IMG/VR virus record: IMGVR_UViG_3300030329_003436
Span: 31,471-95,470 of that record
DNA: 64,000 bases
Source of the DNA: a virus
Strand: one strand, 5' to 3'
The notes under the pieces were generated by a model that had not been told where the DNA came from, did not search any database, and saw nothing but the letters and a program-made list of their open reading frames with translations. Position 1 is the stretch's first letter; every line of letters begins with the position of its first letter. Positions 19,115 through 28,741 of this stretch are shown here, in pieces. A program made the position numbers and the translations under genes.

Positions 19115-22100
19115 TTATTGCCCCATTGGTCCCAAGGGGGTTTTAGTGAACGTGCTTTGTCTTCCTATTTGGGGGAAGTGTTTTGCGAGCATGTCATTGA
19201 TACCCTTTGTAATCTGATTATCTACCATGTTCCCAACACTGCCTTTTATATTGGCGAGTGTTTCTGCGGCAGGTATATGTACAACAACATCAACTTTTCC
19301 TCCTACCTGTACACTAAACCCTTTGCCTAATACTTCGCCCAGTCTATCTATGTGTCCAGAAAATCTGTTTACACTTGCATCAAAAGCGCTACTATCAAGA
19401 GACACACCCATGCCTCCATTTGCAAGATATGCAGTCCCACCCTTACTAAAACCTTTTGCCATGCCTTTTGCACCTTGAGAATTTAAAGCCTTCAAGAATG
19501 GAATACCGACAGACTTAACTGCTTGTCTCCTTACAACAAACTCTCCCGGTGTTAACATGGCAGGAACCGTGTCAGTTCCTCGTGGTATAAATCTTCCGCC
19601 GCTTGCATATACTACACCGCCACTAGCCTTGTTTTGCGTAAATTTCTCGGCTCTCTGTTCAGCTTGTTTTGCGGTTTCTTTACTTTTGTTAATATTTTGC
19701 GTAGCCTCTTCTATCCTCTCTGCCGCATCTTCAACGGACTCTTTCAATTTTCCAAAACTATCATTCATGGATATTTTTTCTAAATCTTCATATATGTCGG
19801 CTGCAAATTTTTCATTTCTAAATTTCGCCATTTCTCCCCGTTTGAAACCAGCATCTCCCATGTCGCGTTGAAAATTTTCCTTCGCCGTTTCTAATTCTTC
19901 CTTAACATCAGTAGCTCTCCCCGCCATAAATGTTTCAAAGTGTTCAAAAATTTCATCCATTTCTTCATTCATGCTTGCCAGCCCTTGCGCGCCGCCAACA
20001 CCAGTTGTTTTCCATTTCTCGAAGCCTGCCATAACTTCATCAACTACCTTCTGCTGCTCGTCTCCAGTAGTACCCTGCGCAGATAACCTATTTCTAGTTT
20101 GAAGTTCTAAATCTTTCTCCATAGTTTCTAAGAATCTACTAGCTTCGGAAATGTCACCGATGTTGTTGTCATCCATCCAGCCGAAACCGAAAGCACCTTG
20201 ATTGTCACCATAAGCGTCCTTTGTATAATCAAAGAAGTTTTTGCCGCCCTTAACAACTTCAGCCGCTCCCTCAGCAGTCCGAATCCGTTCTGATGCATTG
20301 GCAAACATGTCAATATTTTCCTGTTGACCTTTCATCGCCTTTATTGCAGCAGTTCTATCTGCGTCACTCATTGCATCGAACCTGTCTTTTCCAACGACCT
20401 TTTTGAGGGTTTCTGACATACGCTCCATTCTGTCGTTTGCGTCACCCATCGCTGCTTCTTGCGAAGCCTTCTCTTTTTGCTCTCTTGTTTGGAATTTCTC
20501 TTCAAGTATTTTTTGGAATTTTACAAGGAAGTTTTCGTGTATAGTAGTTAAAACTTTATTTAACTCATCACGATCTTGCTTAAGAGGTTCAATAAGCGCA
20601 TCAGCAGCAGTTTCACCCTCTCGCATGATACCTTTAGCCTCCTCAATTTTGTCCTTTTCTTCTTGTGTGGCCTCAAGACCCATCCTACCTCTGGCTTGTG
20701 AAGTTCCCCATGAAGGTCCACCAACGCCTGTAGCAAAGTTTCCTAATAATTGCTCCATCATCTGTTGTCTAGTTTGACCGGTAGCAGCAAAGATTTGGTT
20801 TTCATTCATAGAATTTAATAACTGCTGCACTCCACGCCTATCTTCTCCAGATAGGGCTTCTAGTCCTCTAGGATCAGATAATGCTCTTTGCAGATTATTA
20901 ACACTGTCTGCCCACTTTTCACGGTCTTCATCAGTACCAAAAGCAAGATCTTCCATGGTCTTTTCTTTAGAAGCTCGTATTTCTTGAAGTCGAGTAAGTT
21001 CCTCTGTTACTGCACTAAGCCGTTCTTGAATATTGGTATAGCTTTTAAGCGCGCCTTCTACCTGCTTGTATTGCTTTTTAAGGTTATCATTTTCTTTTTG
21101 TGCTTCAGCAAACTTGTCACCAAGCTTCTCAGTCTCTTCCCCTGTTGAGCCTGTTGTAGCACCAAAGTTTGAAAGTCTATTATTAGATTCATTTATACGC
21201 TGTTTTAATGATAGCAACTCTTGACCTAGATCATCAGCCCCAACCAATCCTGTTCCGCCTTTAGCTTTAGCTATATCAGTTCCGCCAAGCTGAATCTGCT
21301 GTTTTCTAATTTCGACAGCTCGGAAGTCTGCTTGCGTGATATCTCTGCCCTCCATTTTGGCGAGCCTTTTTTCGTTAGACCACTGCATGCTTACAACGCC
21401 CTTTTGGGCTTCGATGATATCCATTTCAACTTTTCTACGTTCTGCATAAGCTTGGGCTAATTGCGTATTAAACGTATCAAATAACTTGGCCGTCTCTTCA
21501 AAAGCCTGTCGCATTGGTTCAAAACCACTAGCCAGATCCTCTTGTATTGAGGCACCAGCCTCCTCAAAAGCTTCATTGAAGTCTTTACCACCTTCAACCT
21601 CTGCTGTAGCAGCGTCCAGTCTAGCCTTAATTTTCTTCTTGAGGTGTTGCGGAAGTTCGTCAAACGTACCTCCTCCAAATTGTAGATCAATATCGTCTTT
21701 AAGCCTGTCCATGACCCGCTTGCCCATAGATTGGCCTTCAATCTTTCCACGGTCTTTTTCAGCCCCCAAAGCGCCGGTTATATTACTCATTATTTTTTGC
21801 GCGCCAAGCATGTCTGTTGCCATGGCCCCGCCACCGGTTCCCATTTCACCAGCGATATTCTTGACCCTTTCCTCAAAAGCTGCTTGTTCACTTTTTGTGC
21901 TAATAGCGGCAACTTCAGCGGAAGAGAACCTACCTCCCATCTTTCCAGCGGTAACAGCTCCGTCCATGTTAGAAGACAGGTTAGCCATTCTGTTATCAAC
22001 AGCTTCAACAGAAGCTCCCATGCTCGTAACGGCATCAGAAACCTCAATGGATTTCATAAGATTTTCAGTAGACGCTTTAACAGCCTCGTCAAATTCCTTC

Positions 22101-25100
22101 ATAGCCTGAGTGACTTTATAGTGAGCTTCAGCCTCTGCCATTACCTGAGACCTAAGTTCAGCCGTGGTTTTGCCTTGCATCCTTGCGTGGTCACTGAGAG
22201 TTGTTCCGCTCTTTTCAAGATTGCTTTCAAAGTCTTTAAAACTTTGCTGTGCAAATCTTACTGAAGCAGCATCTTCTCCTTCTACTTCTTCCTGAATAAC
22301 CCTGCCTGTTGCTGTTGTTTTTACTCTTATTGCCGTTCCTTCTTCACTTCTTTTAATTTCCGCATCTTGTTTTTCAAAAGCGGCAGCTTGTGCAAATGCT
22401 ACAATCTGAGGGCTGGCTTCTTTTAAAGCAATTTTAAATTCTTCAAGAGCCTGAACAGATTCCTCAGAAGCATGTTTATCCCAGAACCAACCATTCTGCA
22501 CAAGCTCCCCAGCTCTTTTAGAGGCAGCATCATTGGCTCTACTATAATCCCTAAGAACCGATTCTGTAGTCTTCAAGCCTTTTTCATGATCGGTTAATGA
22601 TTTTTCCCAAGCTGTGGCTGCGGCGTTAAATTCTAGTCTTGAAATGTCTTCTAGCGCTTGCGAAGTTCCATTTATTGCACTTGTGAACCAACCGAATGCT
22701 CCGCCCACCGCTGAACCAACAGCAGCGCCAACCGCTGCCCCAAGGGGGCCACCAATCATCCCTACAAGACCACCAACAATCCCTCCAACTGTCGATCCAG
22801 TAGAAGCATCGCTTACCTTCTCCTGTGTTATTAGAGCCTGCTGCTCACCTGCGGTTAAAGCCCTACCACTCTCCTCTGCCTGTGTCATCATTGCTTGCGC
22901 TTGATTTTTTAGCGATCCAGCGTAGCTTGCTAAAGCAATATCTGCTATAGCAGCCGCCGCTCCTAATGCGCTTAAAGCTTTTGCCGCTTTTGGCCCCACG
23001 TTGGCCATTGTACGAGCAAATTTACCCATGCCCTGAGCGGTTTTTTGTGTTGCTGTATTTAATCCGTGTAATATTTTGCTACTACCCCTTGTGTGGCCAA
23101 GTCTTCCGGCCTCAGAAGCGGCAAAGCCTGCCCGCCCCGAAACTGATTTTATATTTGGGCCGAACCTGCCGTACAACTTCCTCGCTTCACCTCGTCGAAC
23201 GATCTTTCCGGGCGAGTCGCCCATACCCATAGCAATATTAGGACCGCCGCTTCTACCGGCACGGAAAGATTCTAGGGTTCCTCTTCCATAACCACCAATC
23301 CTTTGTCCAAACCCAGTCATTGCACCTCTGGCTTTTTTTGCAGCAACTCCAGCTCCACCCACTCCAGCACCAGTAAGTAGAGCTTTACCCCAACCAAAAG
23401 TTCCTGCTGCTATGTCAGCCAGTTTGCCACCAAACATTTTAAGACCGCTCATGAGACCCGCCATGTCCATTTCCCGCACAATGCTAAACATCTGCATCGC
23501 GGTAGCGGCCATAACGGTTGAGTCAATTAAAAAATGCATAGAATCTGAGGCGCCAAATACACTGTCGGCAAATTGAGTGGCTATTCCACCAAGAACAGAC
23601 CATTTCGTATAAACCATCAGTCCTGTTTGAGCTATATTGCCCAATACGGGTAGCATTTCTCCCATAGCATGTTTTATGCCACCAGCAGAATCTTTAACAC
23701 CGTCTAAAGCTTCAGTACCCTCTTTAGCCGTGCCACTAAATCCCCCCATCACCCCTTGGAGCATAGCAAACTGCATTATAATGCTAGTTAGGTCTAAACC
23801 ACCGCCGCCACCTCCGACTTCTAGGAATCCACCACCACCAACAACGCCGCCATCGGCCATCTTGTTCATACTATATAGATTGCCGTAGCCTATACTTTGG
23901 GCTGACTTCTTATTGATTACAAACTCGCCGGGAGTTAGAAGAGAAGGAACGGTGTCTGTGCCATGACCAGTTATCCCACCCGCAGCGTTATGTTGAGTGC
24001 CTCGCACGCCGCCGGTTGTTTTCGGCTGCACCGTAAAAGCGTCTATATGTCTTAATGTTGCAGCAGTAGGAATAAATTCAGCAACTGAGCCGATTCTAAA
24101 ATGATCGTCTCCATGAGTGGCTTTTTTACCTGTAAGAAAGCCTTCCTCGTTTAAAAATCTATGTCTGTATAGCTTATTGGCCATAAGAGAATCGCTGTGA
24201 GACTTCGCACTAATTGCTGCGTCTCCAATTGCACCACCAAGAGTGCCATCCAAAGGAGGACTTGATCCTTTGAATTTGGTTAGTTTTTTCGACCCAGCTA
24301 ACAGGGCTTCCCAAGCTCGACCCTGTTCCGTTAGGTCTCCCGTCTTTCTTGCTTGTTTATAGCGAGTTGCAAGAGCTGGATATTTCTGCAATGTTGAGGC
24401 ATGAAAACCGACAGGTTTGTGAGTGTTCTGTGCGGTAAAAGTATCATCAAGACCAAATTGATTAATTAGATCACCGCTTTTTTTCCAAGGCACCCCTCTT
24501 TCTTTATCCCAATCTCTACCAGCTTTACGGTTGAATAAGTCTCCAACACCTCTACGATAAGGACGAAGATCGCTTCCCTTAGCGGTTACAGAACCGCCTT
24601 TGGCATACCTATTCATGCTAGCAAGTCTGCCAGCACCAATACTATTAACAGCACTTTTACGAAGAACAAACTCACCACTTTCTAATAGCGCCGGAACCGT
24701 ATCGCCATTACCCTTGCCCGGAACCAATCCACCACTAGAAAAACGACTAACCCTACCGCCAAATTGTTTACCGGCAGCTCCATCGCCGCCGCCAAAAATC
24801 CTCCCAAAGCCAAATTTAGCTATCTTAACCGCGCCCAATGTAGCAAGCATGGGAAGGATGGGGGCGAGCGTGTCTCCGATTTTAACCAACGCATCAGCTA
24901 ACTTAAGAGCGCCGCTAGCAAGAACCTGAAAAGCTTTGGATTCAACGATGCTACGGAATAGTTCTTTTACGTCTTCAGTGAGTTTTTGAATTTGTATCGC
25001 TAATGAGGCTTGGGCGGTAATAGCGTCCCTACTTAAACTACCGCTCTCTTTTTGGGCAACATTAAGCGCAGCTTGGGCCGTGCTAAATTGCTGGATTAAT

Positions 25101-26128
25101 GGAATTACCTTAGAAACCTGTCTAAAACCACCAAGCTGTTCAACAATTTGAGAATAGCGAACATCTCTAGGGTCTAAACCAGCAAGCGCTTTATTAAGCC
25201 TGTTAACGGCTTCATATGGACCAACAAACTTTCCTTCTAAATCTTGCAACTCAATACCAAAGGTTCTTAAGAACTCAATTGTTTCAGGTCTTTGCATACG
25301 TGTAAAGATAGTACGAAAACCGGTAGCAATAGTTTCAGCAGTTTCACGAGTCGTACTACGTACAGAAGTGAACAACGCAATAAGTTCTTCTAATTCACCA
25401 CCAGCAGATTTAAACGCGCCACCAGCACGTCTAATGGCTACACCAATATCACCGGCTTCAACAGCAAATTTTCCAGCAACAGAGTTGATTTGGCCAAGAA
25501 CTCTATCTAGATCTTTGGCTTCCAATTTGAACTGCCGCATAGCAGCAATAGCGGTTTCCGTGGTATCTGTAATGTCATCAAAAGTAGGAGCTAGACTGGT
25601 TTTAGCCAAGGACTCTAATGCAATTTTAACATCCTTAGCACTTAAACCTGTCTGTGCTAAAACACGAGATGTTTTAACTAAAGAGGCTGACGAAACACCC
25701 AAGTTGGTAGACAGTCTTGATATTTCGTTCTGAAGGTCTTTAAGAGCGCTCATGCTCTGGTTAGTAACCTGAGCAACTTTGATCATTTCTCGCTCAAAAT
25801 CTATAGCAGCTCTTACATTGTCCTCAAGAGTGCGACGAAAAGTATTTAAAATGGCTCTAGCAATATCATATCTAAACACTTGTTTAAGAGCCTTACCAAG
25901 AGCAAGGTCCATTTTTCTTACGCCACCAGCAGACTTTTCCATCTCCTTGCCCATCTGCTTAGTGGCATCTGCTGCTGCCTTGATATCTTTTTGAGCTTTT
26001 GCAGCACCTTTAACATCAATATCTACATGCACGCCCTTCAGTTGTTTATTGATGTCACGAACAACAGATCGAACGTTTTTGGGTGCTTGCAGTTGAAGCT
26101 GGGCGGTTAATACGAATTTTTGTGCCAT
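19115..26128 (-). CDS. Tail tape measure protein (2,337 aa)
   Basis: This protein sets tail length and lines the tail tube. The N-terminal third has a typical tape-measure core (AIDFEREMIKVAQVTNQ, GFRTIFTRMQRPETIEFL). The rest is long coiled coil (Lys/Glu/Gln-rich), with a Gly/Ala-rich hydrophobic segment near residues 1,100-1,150 (GGIVGGLVGMIGGPLGAAVG). A glycine-flanked DTVPxLLxxGEFV motif occurs three times: near residues 470, 725 and 2,180. The first two copies flank a separate basic domain of about 200 residues. I chose ATG 26128 (MAQKFVL) over the upstream ATG at 26155 because GGGG lies eight bases before it and the conserved-looking sequence starts there. It follows the chaperone genes, as expected in siphoviruses. 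At 1.5 Å per residue, tail length would be about 350 nm. Confidence 0.95.
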   Translation of the reverse strand: MAQKFVLTAQLQLQAPKNVRSVVRDINKQLKGVHVDIDVKGAAKAQKDIKAAADATKQMGKEMEKSAGGVRKMDLALGKALKQVFRYDIARAILNTFRRTLEDNVRAAIDFEREMIKVAQVTNQSMSALKDLQNEISRLSTNLGVSSASLVKTSRVLAQTGLSAKDVKIALESLAKTSLAPTFDDITDTTETAIAAMRQFKLEAKDLDRVLGQINSVAGKFAVEAGDIGVAIRRAGGAFKSAGGELEELIALFTSVRSTTRETAETIATGFRTIFTRMQRPETIEFLRTFGIELQDLEGKFVGPYEAVNRLNKALAGLDPRDVRYSQIVEQLGGFRQVSKVIPLIQQFSTAQAALNVAQKESGSLSRDAITAQASLAIQIQKLTEDVKELFRSIVESKAFQVLASGALKLADALVKIGDTLAPILPMLATLGAVKIAKFGFGRIFGGGDGAAGKQFGGRVSRFSSGGLVPGKGNGDTVPALLESGEFVLRKSAVNSIGAGRLASMNRYAKGGSVTAKGSDLRPYRRGVGDLFNRKAGRDWDKERGVPWKKSGDLINQFGLDDTFTAQNTHKPVGFHASTLQKYPALATRYKQARKTGDLTEQGRAWEALLAGSKKLTKFKGSSPPLDGTLGGAIGDAAISAKSHSDSLMANKLYRHRFLNEEGFLTGKKATHGDDHFRIGSVAEFIPTAATLRHIDAFTVQPKTTGGVRGTQHNAAGGITGHGTDTVPSLLTPGEFVINKKSAQSIGYGNLYSMNKMADGGVVGGGGFLEVGGGGGGLDLTSIIMQFAMLQGVMGGFSGTAKEGTEALDGVKDSAGGIKHAMGEMLPVLGNIAQTGLMVYTKWSVLGGIATQFADSVFGASDSMHFLIDSTVMAATAMQMFSIVREMDMAGLMSGLKMFGGKLADIAAGTFGWGKALLTGAGVGGAGVAAKKARGAMTGFGQRIGGYGRGTLESFRAGRSGGPNIAMGMGDSPGKIVRRGEARKLYGRFGPNIKSVSGRAGFAASEAGRLGHTRGSSKILHGLNTATQKTAQGMGKFARTMANVGPKAAKALSALGAAAAIADIALASYAGSLKNQAQAMMTQAEESGRALTAGEQQALITQEKVSDASTGSTVGGIVGGLVGMIGGPLGAAVGAAVGSAVGGAFGWFTSAINGTSQALEDISRLEFNAAATAWEKSLTDHEKGLKTTESVLRDYSRANDAASKRAGELVQNGWFWDKHASEESVQALEEFKIALKEASPQIVAFAQAAAFEKQDAEIKRSEEGTAIRVKTTATGRVIQEEVEGEDAASVRFAQQSFKDFESNLEKSGTTLSDHARMQGKTTAELRSQVMAEAEAHYKVTQAMKEFDEAVKASTENLMKSIEVSDAVTSMGASVEAVDNRMANLSSNMDGAVTAGKMGGRFSSAEVAAISTKSEQAAFEERVKNIAGEMGTGGGAMATDMLGAQKIMSNITGALGAEKDRGKIEGQSMGKRVMDRLKDDIDLQFGGGTFDELPQHLKKKIKARLDAATAEVEGGKDFNEAFEEAGASIQEDLASGFEPMRQAFEETAKLFDTFNTQLAQAYAERRKVEMDIIEAQKGVVSMQWSNEKRLAKMEGRDITQADFRAVEIRKQQIQLGGTDIAKAKGGTGLVGADDLGQELLSLKQRINESNNRLSNFGATTGSTGEETEKLGDKFAEAQKENDNLKKQYKQVEGALKSYTNIQERLSAVTEELTRLQEIRASKEKTMEDLAFGTDEDREKWADSVNNLQRALSDPRGLEALSGEDRRGVQQLLNSMNENQIFAATGQTRQQMMEQLLGNFATGVGGPSWGTSQARGRMGLEATQEEKDKIEEAKGIMREGETAADALIEPLKQDRDELNKVLTTIHENFLVKFQKILEEKFQTREQKEKASQEAAMGDANDRMERMSETLKKVVGKDRFDAMSDADRTAAIKAMKGQQENIDMFANASERIRTAEGAAEVVKGGKNFFDYTKDAYGDNQGAFGFGWMDDNNIGDISEASRFLETMEKDLELQTRNRLSAQGTTGDEQQKVVDEVMAGFEKWKTTGVGGAQGLASMNEEMDEIFEHFETFMAGRATDVKEELETAKENFQRDMGDAGFKRGEMAKFRNEKFAADIYEDLEKISMNDSFGKLKESVEDAAERIEEATQNINKSKETAKQAEQRAEKFTQNKASGGVVYASGGRFIPRGTDTVPAMLTPGEFVVRRQAVKSVGIPFLKALNSQGAKGMAKGFSKGGTAYLANGGMGVSLDSSAFDASVNRFSGHIDRLGEVLGKGFSVQVGGKVDVVVHIPAAETLANIKGSVGNMVDNQITKGINDMLAKHFPQIGRQSTFTKTPLGPMGQ

Positions 26129-26200
26129 GTTGGGAACCCCAAAAAAAATGGGCATACCGATAGCGCAGAGCTACGCGATACACCCACTATCTTTTATAAA

Positions 26201-27133
26201 CTAACCTTGGGAGACTTCTTTTTCCGTGGTGGCCTTCTTAGTAGTCCTTTTCCTTGTAGTGGTCTTTTTTCTTGCAACAGTTTTCTTCTTGGGGGCTTCT
26301 GCTTCCGGTTTCTTGCCCGGAATTGGAATTGGGTTGCCGTCATCGTCTAAAAATACCGCTTCTTCATCACCAATATAGTTTCCTTCTTCGTCAACTTTTC
26401 TTCCTTCATAGTCAACAAAGTATTGGGCGCCATCTTCGTCAAATTCAATAAACCTACCGCTATCATCTACATATCTTCCAGAAGCGTCAACTTTTCTGCC
26501 TTCATCATCCACTAAATGAAAGTCTTCATCGACCAACTCATACTTTTTCAAAAATGTGTTTTCTGGAAGATTTTTATCATAATCTGGATCTAATCCATAA
26601 AGCCTTTTGGCTAAAGCAGAGGCTGCATCAACAACATACGGTTGAGCATCTGCATTTTCATATTCGTCAAAAGTTTCAAAAATTCTTTCTCCATTTTCAT
26701 CTCTTAGACATGCAAAAACTAAAAAAGCAAATCTGGCATTGTCAGCCTGACCCTCTACGGTGTTTGCATCCATAGATGTTTTTTGAGCAACCAAACTTCT
26801 AAAACTAACCCTAGCCCTTCTCATCCTGATTGCAATTTGTTTGGCTTCCTCCAGTTTGATGCCGCCGGTAGCAAGCTGTCTCTCCCATTCAGTAATGTTC
26901 GTTATAAGGTCATAGTGGAGAGCTTCTTTATCGCTATCCCACAAGCCCTGTTCTTCCATTACATCACCGAGTTTTTGTCTAAGGATGGCGCCGGAATCGA
27001 GCGCGTCTCTAAAAGCCCTATTGTAAACCAACTGAGCCTCTTTATTAATTTGCGCGTCAGGCAAAACCAAAAACGCAATCTTTTCTTTGCCGTCGTTGTC
27101 CTTACCTTTAATTTCAATCCTATTCGTTGCCAT
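26201..27133 (-). CDS. Tail assembly chaperone-like protein with Lys-rich tail (310 aa)
   Basis: This gene lies directly before the tape measure, the usual place for tail assembly chaperones that coat the tape measure before tube assembly. I chose ATG 27133 (MATNRIEIK) because AAGGAG lies six bases upstream. Residues 30-100 (AFRDALDSGAILRQKLGDVM then EEQGLW) resemble residues 40-95 of the product of 27529-28545, so the two look like paralogues. Residues 205-265 hold Asp/Gly-rich repeats built on VDxxGRxVDxxG (VDDEGRKVDASGRYVDDSG). The last 40 residues are Lys/Arg/Thr-rich (KKKTVARKKTTTRKRTTKK), an unstructured basic tail. The gene overlaps the 131-residue gene upstream by 14 bases. Confidence 0.7.
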   Translation of the reverse strand: MATNRIEIKGKDNDGKEKIAFLVLPDAQINKEAQLVYNRAFRDALDSGAILRQKLGDVMEEQGLWDSDKEALHYDLITNITEWERQLATGGIKLEEAKQIAIRMRRARVSFRSLVAQKTSMDANTVEGQADNARFAFLVFACLRDENGERIFETFDEYENADAQPYVVDAASALAKRLYGLDPDYDKNLPENTFLKKYELVDEDFHLVDDEGRKVDASGRYVDDSGRFIEFDEDGAQYFVDYEGRKVDEEGNYIGDEEAVFLDDDGNPIPIPGKKPEAEAPKKKTVARKKTTTRKRTTKKATTEKEVSQG

Positions 27134-27515
27134 CTTCATCTCCTTGGGTATTAATGTCGTCTAATTTCTTGACGGGTAATTCCATCTTATATCTATTCCA
27201 GCTTATATCGTAACTAGCAAACTCCGCTTCAAGATTTCTACTCTGAGCATTCCCTCTGTCTAAAATCTCAGAGCGAACCTCGTCATATAGGTCTCTTAAG
27301 TGTTGCTGTTCTGGTGTAAGCTGTTCCTCTGTACCATGACCCCACAAAAAACCAAATTGTTTTTCAATAGTGCTTAATGCACCAATCATAGTCGTTTGTA
27401 TTTTCTTCTTTGATATTTTTAATAGTCTATCTTTTGAAACATCTTTGTACTTGGCGTCTTTTGCCGCCTTGAACTGTTCATGTTTCCTGACTAGTTCTTC
27501 GTAAGATTCTTCCAT
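27120..27515 (-). CDS. Small tail-assembly protein of the chaperone cluster (131 aa)
   Basis: The reading frame is open from 27557, but the better start is ATG 27515 (MEESYEELVRK), with AAAAGG eight bases upstream. ATG 27521 is also possible. The product is charged and helical, with VRKHEQFKAAKDAKYKDV and a central EEQLTPEQQHLRDLYDEVR. It lies between two chaperone-like paralogues that precede the tape measure and overlaps the downstream gene by 14 bases. Many siphoviruses make their second tail chaperone by frameshifting. I looked at the junction with the upstream gene and found no convincing slippery heptamer, so I treat it as an independently started gene. The function is inferred from position. 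Confidence 0.65.
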   Translation of the reverse strand: MEESYEELVRKHEQFKAAKDAKYKDVSKDRLLKISKKKIQTTMIGALSTIEKQFGFLWGHGTEEQLTPEQQHLRDLYDEVRSEILDRGNAQSRNLEAEFASYDISWNRYKMELPVKKLDDINTQGDEDGNE

Positions 27516-27528
27516 TTTCATGTCCTTT

Positions 27529-28545
27529 TTAGTTTGCCATTCTTTCACTATTAACACGCATTTTCACGTCAGAAAACTGTGAATAGTTAAGTTCTTTTAT
27601 CTTTTCTAGAGACTTTATTCTGCTTTTCCTGATCATTTCACCTCCGCCATCATTTAATTCATACACCCTTTTGGCGTCTTCAGAAGTTTCAGCGGGTATG
27701 AATACTTCTTGAGCGCCCGGATGTACGTTCATTAATTCGTCTGCGGCTTTTTGACCTCTTTGTTTGTCTCGTTTTCTTCTTTGGTCTATCAAATAACCAT
27801 CACAAGCATCATCATCATTAATCACGTCATCAGGAGGTGCTTCGTATGATTCCCTTATACTATCATATATAGATGACCACGCCATTAGCACTTGTTGTTC
27901 TCTCGTTAACGAAAAAGTTTCCTCTCTAAATAAAATGCCTGTTTTTTTACTCGTAGCCCAAATGTTTGTCCAAGGTGATTCTCTTGCTATATCTCTTATC
28001 TTTTTTTCACTTAACTGCATACGATCTTTTTTTTGTAGTATCTCATGAGAAGTAAAATGCGAAAAGTCATAAGGACTACCGTCTTTCAGTTTTGTGGACT
28101 TTTCAATTATCCAATTTAGTTTTGCGTAATTGGCTACTCCCTCGGCATCCACATGATCATATGTGTGTTTTTTGCTTAGTAAATCAGAATACTCTCGTTC
28201 CTGTAATCTTAAATCTTGTCTCGCTTTTTCTCTACTAACCGACTTGAAATAAAGACTGTATATATCAATCTTATACTGCTCCATGTCTTTTTCAAGCTGT
28301 TTGACTCTTGCTTCTTCTTCTGTACTCCAAACTCCTGTTTCCAGCATTTTTTCATAAGACTCTTTTCGGCTCATGACGCCTGTGTCTAGAGCCTCCATCA
28401 AAGCCTCCTGAAAAATTTCAGTCGCTTCAAACGCCTCGTCCCGTGTCAACGGATTCACATACACAACAACATCAGGGCTAACCTTGATCTTGTAATATCC
28501 TGTGCTTATCCTAGCTATAAAAAATTCCCGCTCATGCAGTTCCAT
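27529..28545 (-). CDS. Tail assembly chaperone-like protein (338 aa)
   Basis: This is the first gene downstream of the tail-tube terminator. Start ATG 28545 has only a weak ribosome site. The N-terminus (ARISTGYYKIKVSPDVVVYV, then NPLTRDEAFEATEIFQEAL) is followed by MEALDTGVMSRKESYEKML and ETGVWSTEEEARV. This segment resembles the corresponding region of the 310-residue protein two genes downstream (ALDSGAILRQKLGDVM-EEQGLW). The middle is coiled coil (VKQLEKDMEQYKIDIYSLY). The C-terminal half is mixed charged helix. Its position between tail tube and tape measure matches tail assembly chaperones. The exact family was not recognised. Confidence 0.65.
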   Translation of the reverse strand: MELHEREFFIARISTGYYKIKVSPDVVVYVNPLTRDEAFEATEIFQEALMEALDTGVMSRKESYEKMLETGVWSTEEEARVKQLEKDMEQYKIDIYSLYFKSVSREKARQDLRLQEREYSDLLSKKHTYDHVDAEGVANYAKLNWIIEKSTKLKDGSPYDFSHFTSHEILQKKDRMQLSEKKIRDIARESPWTNIWATSKKTGILFREETFSLTREQQVLMAWSSIYDSIRESYEAPPDDVINDDDACDGYLIDQRRKRDKQRGQKAADELMNVHPGAQEVFIPAETSEDAKRVYELNDGGGEMIRKSRIKSLEKIKELNYSQFSDVKMRVNSERMAN

Positions 28546-28570
28546 AGAACTTTACCAACGGGAAAATTGA

Positions 28571-28582
28571 ATTGTGTACCAT
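28571..28582 (-). promoter_or_regulatory. Weak candidate for the leftward promoter-like motif
   Basis: On the minus strand this reads ATGGTACACAAT, matching 8 of 12 positions of the motif TTGGTGTATAAT found upstream of other virion genes. It sits 26-37 bases before the start of the first tail-chaperone gene and beyond the tail-tube terminator, where a promoter would be expected. The match is weak and may be chance. The rest of the 28,546-28,741 gap holds only the terminator; no RNA gene was seen. Confidence 0.25.
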
Positions 28583-28684
28583 AAACTATCCTTTATAAGG
28601 GGTCAGCACGTTCACTCGCCATCTATCCTTCTCAATCCTACGGCAAATATATAGACAAATCTGGCTATCGCAACACGTACTGAC

Positions 28685-28712
28685 AAAACGGGGGCCGGGA
28701 ATCCGACCCCCG
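28685..28712 (-). terminator. Rho-independent terminator after the tail tube gene
   Basis: On the minus strand a GC-rich hairpin (28689-28712) pairs CGGGGG with CCCCCG, then one mismatch, then CGG with CCG around a four-base loop. It is followed by TTTTGTCA. It lies 30 bases after the tail tube stop codon. It would isolate the abundant tail tube transcript from the chaperone/tape-measure genes. Confidence 0.75.
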
Positions 28713-28741
28713 CAATTATCAGTTAATCATTAACTATTATC

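Noticed and set aside
26156-26200. Copy of the leftward motif before the tape measure (GGGTGTATCG)
   Set aside because: Only GTGTAT is kept and the -10 part is lost; too short a match to separate from chance.
27500-27560. Programmed frameshift between the 338- and 131-residue tail chaperone genes
   Set aside because: I found no X-XXY-YYZ slippery heptamer at the overlap, and the downstream frame has its own good ribosome site before ATG 27515.
28546-28684. tRNA or small RNA in the gap after the tail tube terminator
   Set aside because: No T-arm consensus or cloverleaf could be built by eye; only a weak copy of the promoter-like motif was found.
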